This document shows, piece after piece, positions 1-8,992 of a DNA stretch of 15,631 nucleotides. The position numbers were made by a program, and so were the translations under genes. Below the pieces are notes generated by a model, which was given only the letters and a program-made list of their open reading frames with translations, ran no database searches and was not told the origin of the DNA. The stretch is from Octadecabacter sp. GTDB lineage: Bacteria > Pseudomonadota > Alphaproteobacteria > Rhodobacterales > Rhodobacteraceae. The stretch spans positions 1 to 15,631 of the forward strand of contig DQCL01000019.1 in NCBI GenBank assembly GCA_003533975.1, written 5' to 3'. How positions within the stretch are numbered: the stretch's first letter is position 1; each line of letters starts with the position of its first letter.

Positions 1-467
<467 letters not shown>

Positions 468-484
468 AGCCACTGTCGTGGTCG

Positions 485-767
485 CAAGACTTCGTCGCCG
501 GGCTCATACAGAAGCACTAGGTTGCGGTACACATCCTCAATGATGTCCGTCAGCCCCCAACACGCGCGCGCCCAGCAGCCTGTCCATCCGCCGCGCGGCC
601 CAGGTATTCCCACGCCCTGACCCAACACCGGGGGAATACAAAACCACTTGCGGCATTCCGCCGGCAGCATGGGATGAAACACTGCGTGACAGCCGCACAA
701 CATTCGTCGGATGCTCTGCATCCGGCCTGTTCCAAGTGCCACCAATAAAAATAGCGATGCGTTTCAT
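485..767 (-). pseudogene. Frameshifted, truncated DUF2235 (Tle1-like hydrolase) gene remnant
   Basis: The reading frame from ATG 767, preceded by an AGAGGG ribosome-binding site, starts MKRIAIFIGGTWNRPDAEHP and continues through VVLYSPGVGSGRGN and RRMDRLLG. This is the N-terminus of DUF2235 proteins, a family of alpha/beta hydrolases that includes type VI secretion phospholipase effectors. The frame then breaks at a GC repeat near 560-572, and the family sequence resumes one frame over as WGLTDIIEDVYRNLVLLYEPGDEVL. Homology stops at about base 485, where intact members continue into a GFSRGA motif carrying the catalytic serine. Some 95 codons of a several-hundred-residue gene remain. The usual FIDGTWN motif also reads FIGGTWN. 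Loss of the nucleophile and everything after it means it cannot encode the enzyme. The family assignment is from memory of its motifs and is fairly sure; the decay is seen directly. Confidence 0.85.
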
Positions 768-839
768 TGGCTTGCCCTCTTCAGCTCGCCTAGAGGGTGA
801 AGCGCACCTACCTTAACGTAAAGTCAGCTAAACCCGACT

Positions 840-2321
840 TCAAGAATTCCCACGGAACCGTTTTTTCTGATCCGCAGGCGCCTTGCCAAGGTGCTTACGC
901 AAGCGAGACGGCGTTGATTTCGTGTTGTTTTTGTATGGGTTCTTGTCGGCCTGTGACCGGAAATGCAGGCGGATTGGTGTACCCGGCATATCGAAATCAA
1001 GACGCAAACCGTTCACCAGATAGCGCGAATAGCTTTCCGGCAGCATGTCTGGGTGGCTACACATCACAACGAACCCCGGAGGGCGTGTTTTGACCTGCGT
1101 TGCATAGCGCATTTTGATGCGGCGACCACCCGGTGCGGGGGGTGGGTGCGCTTCGGTCATGCCCATCAGCCAACGGTTTAGCTGGGCCGTGGTGACACGA
1201 CGGTTCCAGACCTCATGGGCCCGCATAATCGCTTCTTGCAAACGGTCGATACCGCGGCCCGTTTTGGCAGAAACCGTAATCAGCGGCGCGCCCTTTAGCT
1301 GTGGCAGCAGCCGCGTAAATTCTTCTTTCAGCTCTTTCAACTTGGCCTGTTTCTCAGGCTCAACGTCCCACTTGTTTACCGCCAAAACCACGGCACGGCC
1401 TTCACGTTCGGCAAGGTCAGCGATGCGCAAGTCCTGTTGTTCAAACGGAATTTCCACATCCAGCAACACGACGACAACTTCGGCGAACTTAACAGCACGA
1501 AGCCCGTCACTCACAGATAGTTTTTCCAGCTTTTCCTGGACCTTAGCGCGCTTGCGCATGCCCGCAGTGTCGAAAATACGAACGGGCACGTCATCCCATT
1601 CCATCTGTACAGAAATCGCATCGCGGGTGATGCCCGCCTCAGGGCCCGTCAGCAAACGATCTTCACCGAGGATCTGGTTAATCAGTGTGGATTTACCCGC
1701 ATTCGGGCGGCCAACAACGGCGATCTGAAGTGGCTTGGCTTTGGTCGGGATGCGCGGGCCGTCCTCGTCGTCATCATCCACGTCAACATCTGTTTCGGGT
1801 GCATCAGCAGCAGCGCGTTCTTCAAACGCATCTGACAGCGGCATCAACACATCATACATCTCGCTCAGGCCTTCGCCGTGTTCAGCGGACAGGCGGATCG
1901 GCTCACCTAGGCCAAGGTTGAACCCTTCGATCACGCCCGCATCGGCGGCTTTGCCTTCGGATTTATTCGCCGCGAGGATGACGTTGGCGTTTTTCTTGCG
2001 CAGAATATCGGCGAACACTTCGTCCGCGGGCATGATCCCCGTGCGTGCGTCATACATAAACAGGCAGACATCAGCCATTTCAACAGCGCGTTCTGTCAGG
2101 CGGCGCATACGGCCTTGTAGGGATTCGTCTGTGGCTTCTTCCAGCCCCGCGGTATCAATCACCGTAAAGCGTAAATCGCCAAGGCGTGCAGGGCCTTCGC
2201 GCAAATCGCGCGTGACACCGGGTTGGTCATCGACCAGCGCAAGTTTTTTACCGACAAGGCGGTTGAACAACGTGGATTTGCCAACATTCGGGCGGCCCAC
2301 AATGGCGAGAGTAAAAGACAT
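840..2321 (-). CDS. der: Ribosome-assembly GTPase Der (EngA)
   Basis: Der is an essential tandem GTPase that acts in late 50S ribosomal subunit assembly in the cytoplasm. Two G domains are visible. The first has GRPNVGKS (9-16), DTAG (56-59) and NKSE (119-122). The second has GRPNAGKS (204-211), DTAG (251-254), NKWD (317-320) and SAK (351-353). An acidic, Asp-rich linker (about 165-190) joins them, and a KH-like domain (about 375-460) with [21 protein letters not shown] follows, then a basic tail. The length of 493 residues is normal for alphaproteobacteria. The start at ATG 2321 gives the canonical [16 protein letters not shown] opening, although no strong Shine-Dalgarno precedes it. It lies 49 bases after the BamB-like gene on the same strand, so it is probably the third gene of that operon. 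Very secure. Confidence 0.98.
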   Translation of the reverse strand: MSFTLAIVGRPNVGKSTLFNRLVGKKLALVDDQPGVTRDLREGPARLGDLRFTVIDTAGLEEATDESLQGRMRRLTERAVEMADVCLFMYDARTGIMPADEVFADILRKKNANVILAANKSEGKAADAGVIEGFNLGLGEPIRLSAEHGEGLSEMYDVLMPLSDAFEERAAADAPETDVDVDDDDEDGPRIPTKAKPLQIAVVGRPNAGKSTLINQILGEDRLLTGPEAGITRDAISVQMEWDDVPVRIFDTAGMRKRAKVQEKLEKLSVSDGLRAVKFAEVVVVLLDVEIPFEQQDLRIADLAEREGRAVVLAVNKWDVEPEKQAKLKELKEEFTRLLPQLKGAPLITVSAKTGRGIDRLQEAIMRAHEVWNRRVTTAQLNRWLMGMTEAHPPPAPGGRRIKMRYATQVKTRPPGFVVMCSHPDMLPESYSRYLVNGLRLDFDMPGTPIRLHFRSQADKNPYKNNTKSTPSRLRKHLGKAPADQKKRFRGNS

Positions 2322-2370
2322 GAGAATACGACTCTATAAGGTTAGAGACGCGCACTACACCGTTTGCGCC

Positions 2371-3699
2371 TTAACGGAAAGCCAGCAATTCACCGCGCTT
2401 TGACACAACATAAAGCGTGCCATCCGCAACAACAGGGTTAGACGCAGCTCCGCCACGGATTTCAATGGTGCCAACCAGTGCGCCCGACGTTGGGTCAAAC
2501 TGACGGATAAGCCCATCCGAGGACGCGACGATCAAACGCCCACCAGCAAGGATCGGGCCGTAGTGTGCGAAACGGGTTTTCTGACGACGTTCACGGTTTT
2601 GCTCAAAGCCGGGAAGCTCAACACGCCAGATTGCAGTGCCATCATCAGCGTCCAGACGCAGCAATTCACCAAGATCGTTCACCATAAAGACAGAGCCGCC
2701 AGCGGGCCAAACGGGGCCAACAGCCCCTTCCGTCGCGGTCCAGATACGGTTACCGTTTGCGATTTCCAGCGCCACAACACGGCCAGAGAAGTTACCGACA
2801 TAGACGCGATTGCCATCAATCACCGGATCGCCAGCGATATCAGAAATATTGGATGCAGCTTGGCCCGGACGCTGGCCTGTTACAACCGTTGACCAACGGC
2901 GCAAGCCCCCTTCAGGGAACGCCGCGAGGACTTCACCCGTTGGGAAAGGAAAGATTGCGAATTCGCTGTTTACAGCAGCGCCAGCGCCACCAGAAAAGTT
3001 TGCTGTCGGCGGTGTCCCGCTTTGCGTCCAACGAATACGGCCAGTGCCCAGTTCAAGCGCCCAAGCGCGGCCATCACGGGCTACGACGTAGGCCAAATCG
3101 CCTTGAATGGTTGGCGCGGATGTTCCCGGCGCGTCAAGGTCCTGACGCCACAGTTCGCCACCAGATGCCGCGTCCAGAGCAACGACTTCACCGAATCCTG
3201 TAGTCGCCAGCAAGACAGTTCCATCAACGGCCAAACCACCACCTGATGCATCACGTGGATTGTCGGATGCAGGAATGACACTGCGCGACCAAAGGGTTGC
3301 GCCCGCAGGGGACGTTGCAACGACCTGGCTTTGCGCATCAAGCGTATAGATCGCGCTTGATGTAACAACCGGATCAGCCGTGATGCGAAGCCGGCGGCTG
3401 TCACCTGCCCCGATGTTCGCGGCAAAAACCGGCGAAAGCGCCGAGCCCAATGTCGGATGTATGGTGCGGTGTGACGGGCTGCCGTTTCTATGCGTCCAAG
3501 ACGTGTTCACGGTTGCGGCCGGCAGTGAGATCGGGCGCGCTTCATTTACGAAGGCATTCACTTCAGCAGCATCACCGCGAATATCGAGCCGTTCCCCAGG
3601 CAAAATAACGTCTTTCTCGCCACACGCGACCAATGCGGTCGTCAGGGCCAACGCAAAAAACGTTTTCGTTTTAAAGCTTGATACAATCTTGCGTGTCAC
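2371..3699 (-). CDS. bamB: BamB-like outer-membrane assembly lipoprotein (PQQ-type beta-propeller)
   Basis: BamB is a periplasm-facing lipoprotein of the BAM complex that helps insert beta-barrel proteins into the outer membrane. The chosen start is GTG 3699, preceded by AAGGGG six bases upstream. It gives 442 residues opening with MTRKIVSSFK, a hydrophobic stretch and a lipobox ending LVAC, so Cys26 would be lipidated. Gly at +2 fits outer-membrane sorting. An ATG at 3804 is possible, but it would bury the signal peptide and overlap the upstream gene by 71 bases. The mature part has repeated WS/LDA..G.LWR-type blades (for example VVALDAASGGELWRQDLDAP and VVALEIANGNRIWTATEG) typical of PQQ-like propellers. 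It sits between the YfgM-like gene and der, the same order as in E. coli, which supports BamB over other propeller proteins. Confidence 0.9.
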   Translation of the reverse strand: MTRKIVSSFKTKTFFALALTTALVACGEKDVILPGERLDIRGDAAEVNAFVNEARPISLPAATVNTSWTHRNGSPSHRTIHPTLGSALSPVFAANIGAGDSRRLRITADPVVTSSAIYTLDAQSQVVATSPAGATLWSRSVIPASDNPRDASGGGLAVDGTVLLATTGFGEVVALDAASGGELWRQDLDAPGTSAPTIQGDLAYVVARDGRAWALELGTGRIRWTQSGTPPTANFSGGAGAAVNSEFAIFPFPTGEVLAAFPEGGLRRWSTVVTGQRPGQAASNISDIAGDPVIDGNRVYVGNFSGRVVALEIANGNRIWTATEGAVGPVWPAGGSVFMVNDLGELLRLDADDGTAIWRVELPGFEQNRERRQKTRFAHYGPILAGGRLIVASSDGLIRQFDPTSGALVGTIEIRGGAASNPVVADGTLYVVSKRGELLAFR

Positions 3700-3733
3700 A
3701 TCATTCCCCTTTTCGGGCCCCTTGGTGGAGGTC

Positions 3734-4423
3734 TTAGTTGTCTTGCGCGTCAGTTGCAGCACTATTGCCGAGAAGTTCTGCAATGTCACCGCCCATCGCG
3801 TCAATCATGCTGAATGCGCGTACACGCAAACCGCGTGTGGTTTCAGCGTCTTGCGCAATCGCAATAAATTGCGTTGTCGCCGCGTCTATGTCGCCAGCTT
3901 CTACGCTGAGCAATGCGAGCTGTTCTTGCGCCACCAGACGGAACGGCGCACCGGCGGCAGCCAGTCCTGTCAGGACCGCACGGCGGTCTTCAATTGCCAA
4001 TGTATCGCCTTGCACCATCACGGATTTTAGTGCGGCCAAGTCTCGGTAAACCTGCGGCGCGTTTTCATCCAGCGCAACGGCTTCCAGTGCGGCAACCGCC
4101 CCTGCACTATCCCCCGTTTCGGTCAAATTGGATGCCGTCAAAAGGCCTGTTATTGCCGCTACGGGGCCAGTGGCCTCAATCGCCTGCAATGCAGCCGCGC
4201 GTTCTGCGTCATCATCAATCTCAAGCGCGGCAAGAATCTCATCGCCTGCAGCTTGTGCGGCATTGGTGACCTGTGCCTTGCGGTATTCGGAGTAAGCTGT
4301 GCCGCCGACAATCAACAAAACAACCAGAACCGCGATCCAGCCGTACTTGCGCATATAGCCAAACAGCTGATCCTTGCGGACCTCTTCGGTGACTTCTTCG
4401 ATGAAGCTTTCAGAATTGCTCAT
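3734..4423 (-). CDS. YfgM-like membrane-anchored tetratricopeptide protein
   Basis: The product is a 229-residue protein with a short cytoplasmic N-terminus, one membrane helix (about residues 28-44, WIAVLVVLLIVGGTAY) and a soluble Ala-rich helical region of TPR character (for example DAAGDEILAALEI-type helices and AVAALEAVALDENAPQVYRDLAAL). The architecture matches YfgM, an ancillary SecYEG/PpiD-associated protein in E. coli that hands exported proteins to periplasmic chaperones. The start at ATG 4423 has a good ribosome-binding site (GTGAGGG, then four bases). A longer in-frame start at 4549 would add 42 residues with no recognisable character. The stop is 34 bases before the BamB-like gene, and the order YfgM-BamB-Der matches E. 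coli. The architecture is visible; the functional equivalence to YfgM is inferred from it and from context. Confidence 0.85.
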   Translation of the reverse strand: MSNSESFIEEVTEEVRKDQLFGYMRKYGWIAVLVVLLIVGGTAYSEYRKAQVTNAAQAAGDEILAALEIDDDAERAAALQAIEATGPVAAITGLLTASNLTETGDSAGAVAALEAVALDENAPQVYRDLAALKSVMVQGDTLAIEDRRAVLTGLAAAGAPFRLVAQEQLALLSVEAGDIDAATTQFIAIAQDAETTRGLRVRAFSMIDAMGGDIAELLGNSAATDAQDN

Positions 4424-4677
4424 AGTGCCCTCACGCAGTTTCCCGTCCCTCTTATCGCGAAGGGCTAAGCGGGGACAAGAGGCCCGCGCCTCGCCCCCGC
4501 CAATACCTTGCACATACGGTTTGCTTTGCAGGCCCAAACCCTCTCTCAAGATTTACATACAAATCCCTCAAGGCAGAACTCATCAGGCGAAACCGGACGA
4601 CAAGCTGAGTGACCGGACCGCAAGCGTGACAAGATCAATGCCGACTTCGCCCGAACGATTGGTCAAAGTTTCACAGA
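4424..4677 (-). other. Intergenic gap between Atm1-type gene and YfgM-like gene
   Basis: This 254-base stretch has no supported gene. The frame of the YfgM-like gene stays open back to an ATG at 4549, but the extra residues are unlike any domain I know. Because the gap is far larger than those inside the following three-gene block, that block probably has its own promoter here. I could not find a convincing -35/-10 pair on the minus strand. A 5-bp hairpin (GAGGC/GCCTC, 4479-4492) is the only structure noted. Confidence 0.4.
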
Positions 4678-6495
4678 CTAAGCCGCGTCGTCATCCTGCT
4701 GTTGTCGGTTCCAAAGATGCGCGTAGCGTTCATTTCGTGCCAACAGCGCGTCATGTGTGCCTTGCTCCACAACAACCCCGTCCTCAAGCACCACAATACG
4801 ATCCGCATCTGCAATCGTGGACAGACGATGGGCAATGGTCAGAACTGTGCGCCCCTGTCCCATCGCCTTGAGTTCATTCTGAATTTCCATCTCGGTTTCC
4901 GTATCAAGCGCACTGGTCGCCTCATCCAGGATCAGAATTGGCGGGTCTTTCAACAAGGTTCGCGCAATTCCGACGCGTTGCTTTTCACCGCCGGACAACT
5001 TCAAGCCGCGCTCACCAACGGTGGTCTCGTATCCCTCCGGCAGGCTCTCGATGAAGTCGTGAATTTTGGCTGCCTTTGCTGCCGCCGTGATGTCATCAAA
5101 ACTCGCACCTTCGCGCCCGTAAGCGATGTTGTAACGGATCGTGTCGTTGAACAGCACCGTGTCTTGCGGCACCACACCGATCTGTTCGTGCAGGCTGACT
5201 TGGGTCACATCGCGGATGTCTTGCCCGTCAATGCGGATCGCCCCTTCGCCGACATCGTAAAAGCGAAACAACAAACGGCCGATGGTGGACTTGCCCGAAC
5301 CGGACGACCCGACGATAGCAACCGTTTGCCCCGCAGCGATTGGCAGATCAACACCGCGCAAGATCGGGCGTTCCGCGTCATACCCAAAGAAAACACCGTC
5401 AAAAACCACTTCACCGCCTTGCACATTTAGAACATTTGCGTCCGGTTTGTCGGTCACCTCAGACGGTTGTTCTAACAAATCAAACATGGACCCCATGTCG
5501 ACCAAGGCTTGGCGAATTTCCCGGTAAACTGTGCCCAGAAAGTTCAGCGGCATTGTGATTTGGATCATGTAGGCGTTGACCATAACGAAGTCTCCGACAG
5601 ACAATGCGCCGCTTTCGACCCCCATCGCCGCCATCACCATCACGGCAACCAGACCGCCGGTGATTAGAATCGACTGGCCAAAATTTAAAAACGCCAGCGA
5701 GTAAGACGTTTTCAGCGCTGCAGCCACATATTGCTCCATCGCGCCGTCATACCGATCCGCTTCGCGCTTTTCTGCGCCGAAATACTTAACCGTTTCAAAG
5801 TTCAACAGACTGTCGATGGCTTTTTGGTTCGCGTCCGTGTCTTGGTCATTCATTTCCTTGCGGATTTTCACACGCCATTCTGTGACGGTAAAAGTGAACC
5901 AGATATAAAGCGCGATCGTGCCCACCACGACAGCCAAGTACCAAACATCAAACAGGAAAAATAGGATCACTGCGATCATCAACAGCTCGATTATCAACGG
6001 CCCGATTGAGAATAACAAAAACCGCAGCAGGAATTCCACGCCCTTAACACCACGTTCAATGATCCGGCTTAACCCGCCGGTTTTGCGCGTGATGTGATAG
6101 CGCATCGACAAACGGTGAATATGCGTGAACGTCTCAAGCGCCAGTGCCCGCAGCGCCCGTTGCCCAACGCGCGCAAAAATCACATCGCGCAATTGCTGGA
6201 AGCCAACGGTCATCAAACGGGCGAAACCATATGCAAGCGTCAGCCCCACCGCGCCAACCGCCAGCATCGACACAGAGCCTTCCCCCGCAAGCGCATCCAC
6301 CGCGCCTTTGTATAATAGCGGTGTGCCAACTGCGATCAGCTTGGAAAGAAACAGCACGCTCAGCGCGGCAACAACACGTTGTTTGACCCAAAGCTGATCT
6401 TCTGGCCAGAGGTACGGGATAACCCGTCTGATGACCTTCCAGCCTTGAATTTTTGCACCATCGAGGTTTTCGGACGTTTTGGTCAGGCCGCGCAT
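4678..6495 (-). CDS. Atm1-type ABC half-transporter (heavy-metal/glutathione-conjugate exporter)
   Basis: This 605-residue protein fuses a six-helix ABC exporter membrane domain (about 40-335) to an ATPase domain (about 360-595). It would work as a homodimer in the inner membrane. The ATPase shows Walker A GSSGSGKST (396-404), Q-loop VVPQDT (441-446), signature LSGGEKQ (500-506), Walker B ILILDEA (520-526) and H-loop His556. The membrane domain carries Atm1/ABCB7/HMT1 subfamily hallmarks: TGGLSRIIERGVKGVEFLLRF, LLNFETVKYFGAEKRE, SLAFLNFGQS and VYREIRQAL, the last two near the glutathione site of bacterial Atm1. Family knowledge points to export of glutathione-linked metal or sulfur compounds. 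Its exact substrate cannot be read from sequence. It is divergent from the acyl-CoA dehydrogenase gene and 254 bases upstream of the YfgM-like gene. The start at ATG 6495 has a modest GAAAG site. Confidence 0.93.
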   Translation of the reverse strand: MRGLTKTSENLDGAKIQGWKVIRRVIPYLWPEDQLWVKQRVVAALSVLFLSKLIAVGTPLLYKGAVDALAGEGSVSMLAVGAVGLTLAYGFARLMTVGFQQLRDVIFARVGQRALRALALETFTHIHRLSMRYHITRKTGGLSRIIERGVKGVEFLLRFLLFSIGPLIIELLMIAVILFFLFDVWYLAVVVGTIALYIWFTFTVTEWRVKIRKEMNDQDTDANQKAIDSLLNFETVKYFGAEKREADRYDGAMEQYVAAALKTSYSLAFLNFGQSILITGGLVAVMVMAAMGVESGALSVGDFVMVNAYMIQITMPLNFLGTVYREIRQALVDMGSMFDLLEQPSEVTDKPDANVLNVQGGEVVFDGVFFGYDAERPILRGVDLPIAAGQTVAIVGSSGSGKSTIGRLLFRFYDVGEGAIRIDGQDIRDVTQVSLHEQIGVVPQDTVLFNDTIRYNIAYGREGASFDDITAAAKAAKIHDFIESLPEGYETTVGERGLKLSGGEKQRVGIARTLLKDPPILILDEATSALDTETEMEIQNELKAMGQGRTVLTIAHRLSTIADADRIVVLEDGVVVEQGTHDALLARNERYAHLWNRQQQDDDAA

Positions 6496-6509
6496 AAGTA
6501 GCTTTCATC

Positions 6510-6525
6510 TAAACAGATTTGTTTA
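6510..6525. repeat. Inverted repeat in the Atm1-type gene leader
   Basis: TAAACA (6510-6515) and TGTTTA (6520-6525) form a perfect 6-bp inverted repeat around GATT. It ends 15 bases before the ATG of the Atm1-type gene. It could be an operator or a weak leader hairpin. A related site, TTGTTTACAA, lies at 6593-6602. The symmetry is seen directly; any binding protein is unknown. Confidence 0.4.
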
Positions 6526-6720
6526 CTTAGTGGCTCAGCGGCAGCTTTGCCAGCCTCTCAAGGTCGCGGAATTGAACCTTTAGCAGAAGCGATTGTTTAC
6601 AAATAGGAAATGGCCCCAAGCAAAGCCGATGGATTGTTTCAAATTCCCGCTTGAATAACGACCAAATCATGGCGCGCATTGTTCACCGTTAATGGGCGCG
6701 TTAAGCTGAGGGAGAAACAA

Positions 6721-7953
6721 GTGGGGTCTGAAATGAATGAGTCGTCAGCGATAAAAACTGGGCACGGCCCCGATTTATCGGCGTTTGATTGGACGGATGC
6801 TTTGCGTCTTGAAGACCAGTTAACCGAGGACGAACGCATGTTGCGCGACGCGGCGTCTGAGTTTGCCCAAAGCACCCTCCAACCTAAGGTCCGTGACGCG
6901 TATCGCGACGAAACAGCCGACGTCGGAATTTTCCGTAAAATGGGCGATGCCGGAATGCTTGGCCTGACGATCCCTGAAGAGTACGGCGGGCTGGGCGCAG
7001 GCTATGTAACATATGGCCTCGTCGCGCGTGAGATTGAGCGTGTGGACAGCGGATATCGTTCGATGATGTCAGTTCAGTCCTCGCTCGTGATGTACCCGAT
7101 CCATGCCTATGGCTCTGAAGATCAACGTAAAAAGTATCTTCCCGGCTTAGCGTCTGGTGAATTGATCGGCTGTTTTGGGCTAACAGAACCTGATGCGGGG
7201 TCCGACCCTGCGGGTATGAAAACCCGCGCTGTGAAAACGGCAACGGGCTATAAGATCAGCGGCTCCAAAATGTGGATTTCAAACGCGCCAATCGCGGATG
7301 TTTTTGTGGTCTGGGCCAAGTCTGACGACCATGACGGCAAAATCCGCGGCTTTATCCTTGAAAAGGGTATGACGGGCCTAAGTGCGCCGAAAATCTCTGG
7401 CAAACTCTCGCTTCGCGCCTCTGTAACCGGCGAGATCGTGATGGACGGCGTTGACGTCGGCGAAGACGCATTGCTGCCCAACGTTCAGGGTCTTAAGGGG
7501 CCATTCGGGTGTTTGAACCGCGCGCGCTACGGCATCGCATGGGGCGTTATGGGCGCTGCTGAGTTTTGCTGGCACGCGGCCCGCACCTACGGGCTGGATC
7601 GCAAGCAATTCAACAAACCCTTAGCGCAAACCCAACTGTACCAGAAAAAGCTCGCTGATATGCAAACCGAGATCACACTCGGGCTTCAATCGGCGCTACA
7701 ACTTGGCCGCTTGATGGATGAAGGCAAAGCCGCGCCTGAGATGATCAGCCTGATGAAGCGCAACAATTGCGGCAAAGCGCTCGATGTCGCCCGCGCATCG
7801 CGCGATATGCATGGCGGCAACGGGATTTCGGACGAGTTCCAGATTATGCGCCACATGGTGAACCTGGAAACCGTGAACACCTATGAAGGTACGCATGATG
7901 TCCATGCACTGATCCTTGGTCGCGCACAGACCGGACTGCAGGCCTTTTTCTGA
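6721..7953 (+). CDS. gcdH: Glutaryl-CoA dehydrogenase (acyl-CoA dehydrogenase family)
   Basis: This FAD enzyme oxidises and decarboxylates glutaryl-CoA to crotonyl-CoA in lysine and tryptophan breakdown. The protein follows human GCDH almost block for block: [46 protein letters not shown] (FAD/substrate loop), [48 protein letters not shown] and [17 protein letters not shown]. The Glu of YEGT (about residue 389) is the catalytic base. The start is uncertain by four codons. GTG 6721 has an ideally spaced GGAG six bases upstream (410 residues); ATG 6733 has only GTGGGG. A TTG at 6679 is possible but has no ribosome-binding site. The gene is divergent from the Atm1-type gene. No electron-transfer or CaiB-type CoA-transferase gene is beside it, so it appears to stand alone. 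Confidence 0.95.
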   Translation: MGSEMNESSAIKTGHGPDLSAFDWTDALRLEDQLTEDERMLRDAASEFAQSTLQPKVRDAYRDETADVGIFRKMGDAGMLGLTIPEEYGGLGAGYVTYGLVAREIERVDSGYRSMMSVQSSLVMYPIHAYGSEDQRKKYLPGLASGELIGCFGLTEPDAGSDPAGMKTRAVKTATGYKISGSKMWISNAPIADVFVVWAKSDDHDGKIRGFILEKGMTGLSAPKISGKLSLRASVTGEIVMDGVDVGEDALLPNVQGLKGPFGCLNRARYGIAWGVMGAAEFCWHAARTYGLDRKQFNKPLAQTQLYQKKLADMQTEITLGLQSALQLGRLMDEGKAAPEMISLMKRNNCGKALDVARASRDMHGGNGISDEFQIMRHMVNLETVNTYEGTHDVHALILGRAQTGLQAFF

Positions 7954-7984
7954 TGGTATCACACATTCACCCCACGCCCTGCCC

Positions 7985-7999
7985 AATTGCGCCGCAATT
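7985..7999. repeat. 15-bp palindrome downstream of gcdH
   Basis: AATTGCG (7985-7991) and CGCAATT (7993-7999) form a perfect inverted repeat around a single C. As RNA it could fold as a 6-bp stem with a GCC loop. It lies 31 bases past the gcdH stop and 55 bases before the next start. No T-run follows, so it is a poor intrinsic terminator; it may be an operator for the next gene. Confidence 0.4.
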
Positions 8000-8053
8000 C
8001 AGCCGTAGCGCTGCACGCGGTGAGTGGGAGTACCTTTTTAATGAGTTATCGAG

Positions 8054-8992
8054 ATGAAAGACACGGCCACCGCCTTTGAATACGACCTCGGCAAACTAGA
8101 CCGCACCGCTTGGGTGGAACAGGTCGATGAAATTGCCGACGATTTCGGGTATTCGGAACCTGTCGGGCCGAACCACACAGCCGTACTGATTGACGCGGGC
8201 CGCACGCTTCTGGTTGCGTTTGAAACTGTCCCGAACGTGCGTAAACACAATGACGGGCATGCGCCGTTGGGCTGGGGCTTTGTGCAAAGTCACGGATGGT
8301 CTAGCCTGACATTACTCGCCGATGCAGGGACCGACTGGTTTCGCCATCCGGCGGTGTTTGGCTACTTTGACCGTTTGATTGATGATGGTTTCTTCGATGA
8401 TTTTGACCAGATCCTGTTTTACGGTTCTGGCGCTGCGGGATACGCAGCAGCTGCCTACTCGGTTGCCGCACCAGATACGCGTGTGCTGGCTATTCAACCG
8501 CAAGCGACACTCGATCCGGCGCTTGCCCGTTGGGATCAACGCCATATGGACGCCCGCCGTTTGGATTTCACGTCCCGTTTTGGCTATGCGCCGATGATGG
8601 TGGAAACCGCTGAAACCGTTTCCATACTCCATGATCCAACAGTCATTGAAGACGCGATGCATGCCTCGCTCTTCCAAGGCGAAAACACCGTGCATTTTTC
8701 GTGCCCATTCCTAGGCCCGAACGCCGATCGTGCGTTGAACGTGATGGATGTGCTTCCAGAACTTATTGAGATGGCAATGGACGGTGACCTAACTCGCGCC
8801 AACTTTGCCACCCTTTGGCGTGCGCGGCAAAGTTACGGCCCCTACCTTCGCACTCTCATGCATCGTTTGGATGCAGATGAGCAGCACGAACGCTTGCTGT
8901 TACGCCTGTGCCGCCACATAAATGCGGCCGGCAACCGCCCCGCGTTCAGAAAGAAACTCGCCGAACTCGAGGCGCGCGGCGTAAGCGTTTAA
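8054..8992 (+). CDS. Protein of unknown function with hydrolase-like GSGAAG motif
   Basis: I recognise this 312-residue protein as a type that recurs in Rhodobacteraceae, where I recall automatic labels such as 'phosphoadenosine phosphosulfate reductase'. I see no PAPS-reductase signature (no KDS.V-type P-loop and no ECGLH-type C-terminus), so I would not use that name. The centre has a strand-elbow-helix pattern, FYGSGAAGYAAAAYSVA (122-138), followed by VLAIQPQATLDP, which resembles an alpha/beta-hydrolase nucleophile elbow with Ser125. Conserved-looking blocks also include GYFDRLIDDGFFDDFD and SFGPYLRTL-like text near 261-268. There is no signal peptide or membrane helix, so it is probably cytoplasmic. 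The start at ATG 8054 has only a weak GAG upstream. It lies 100 bases after gcdH, and its stop overlaps that of the opposing small membrane gene. Function unknown. Confidence 0.8.
   Translation: MKDTATAFEYDLGKLDRTAWVEQVDEIADDFGYSEPVGPNHTAVLIDAGRTLLVAFETVPNVRKHNDGHAPLGWGFVQSHGWSSLTLLADAGTDWFRHPAVFGYFDRLIDDGFFDDFDQILFYGSGAAGYAAAAYSVAAPDTRVLAIQPQATLDPALARWDQRHMDARRLDFTSRFGYAPMMVETAETVSILHDPTVIEDAMHASLFQGENTVHFSCPFLGPNADRALNVMDVLPELIEMAMDGDLTRANFATLWRARQSYGPYLRTLMHRLDADEQHERLLLRLCRHINAAGNRPAFRKKLAELEARGVSV

Noticed and set aside
469..482. Short hairpin (GCCAC/GTGGT) as a serS terminator
   Set aside because: It has only four firm pairs plus a wobble and no T-run, too weak to call.
1114..2403. Long plus-strand open frames (1114-1728 and 1735-2403) opposite der
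   Set aside because: They are antisense to a certain gene, have low-complexity Ser/Arg/Ala-rich translations, no ribosome-binding site and no recognisable domain.
3700..3804. Longer start (ATG 3804) for the BamB-like gene
   Set aside because: It would push the signal peptide and lipobox 35 residues inside the protein and overlap the upstream gene; GTG 3699 has a good ribosome-binding site.
3380..4030. Plus-strand frame of 216 codons across the BamB-like and YfgM-like genes
   Set aside because: It is antisense to two supported genes, spans their junction and has no domain-like sequence.
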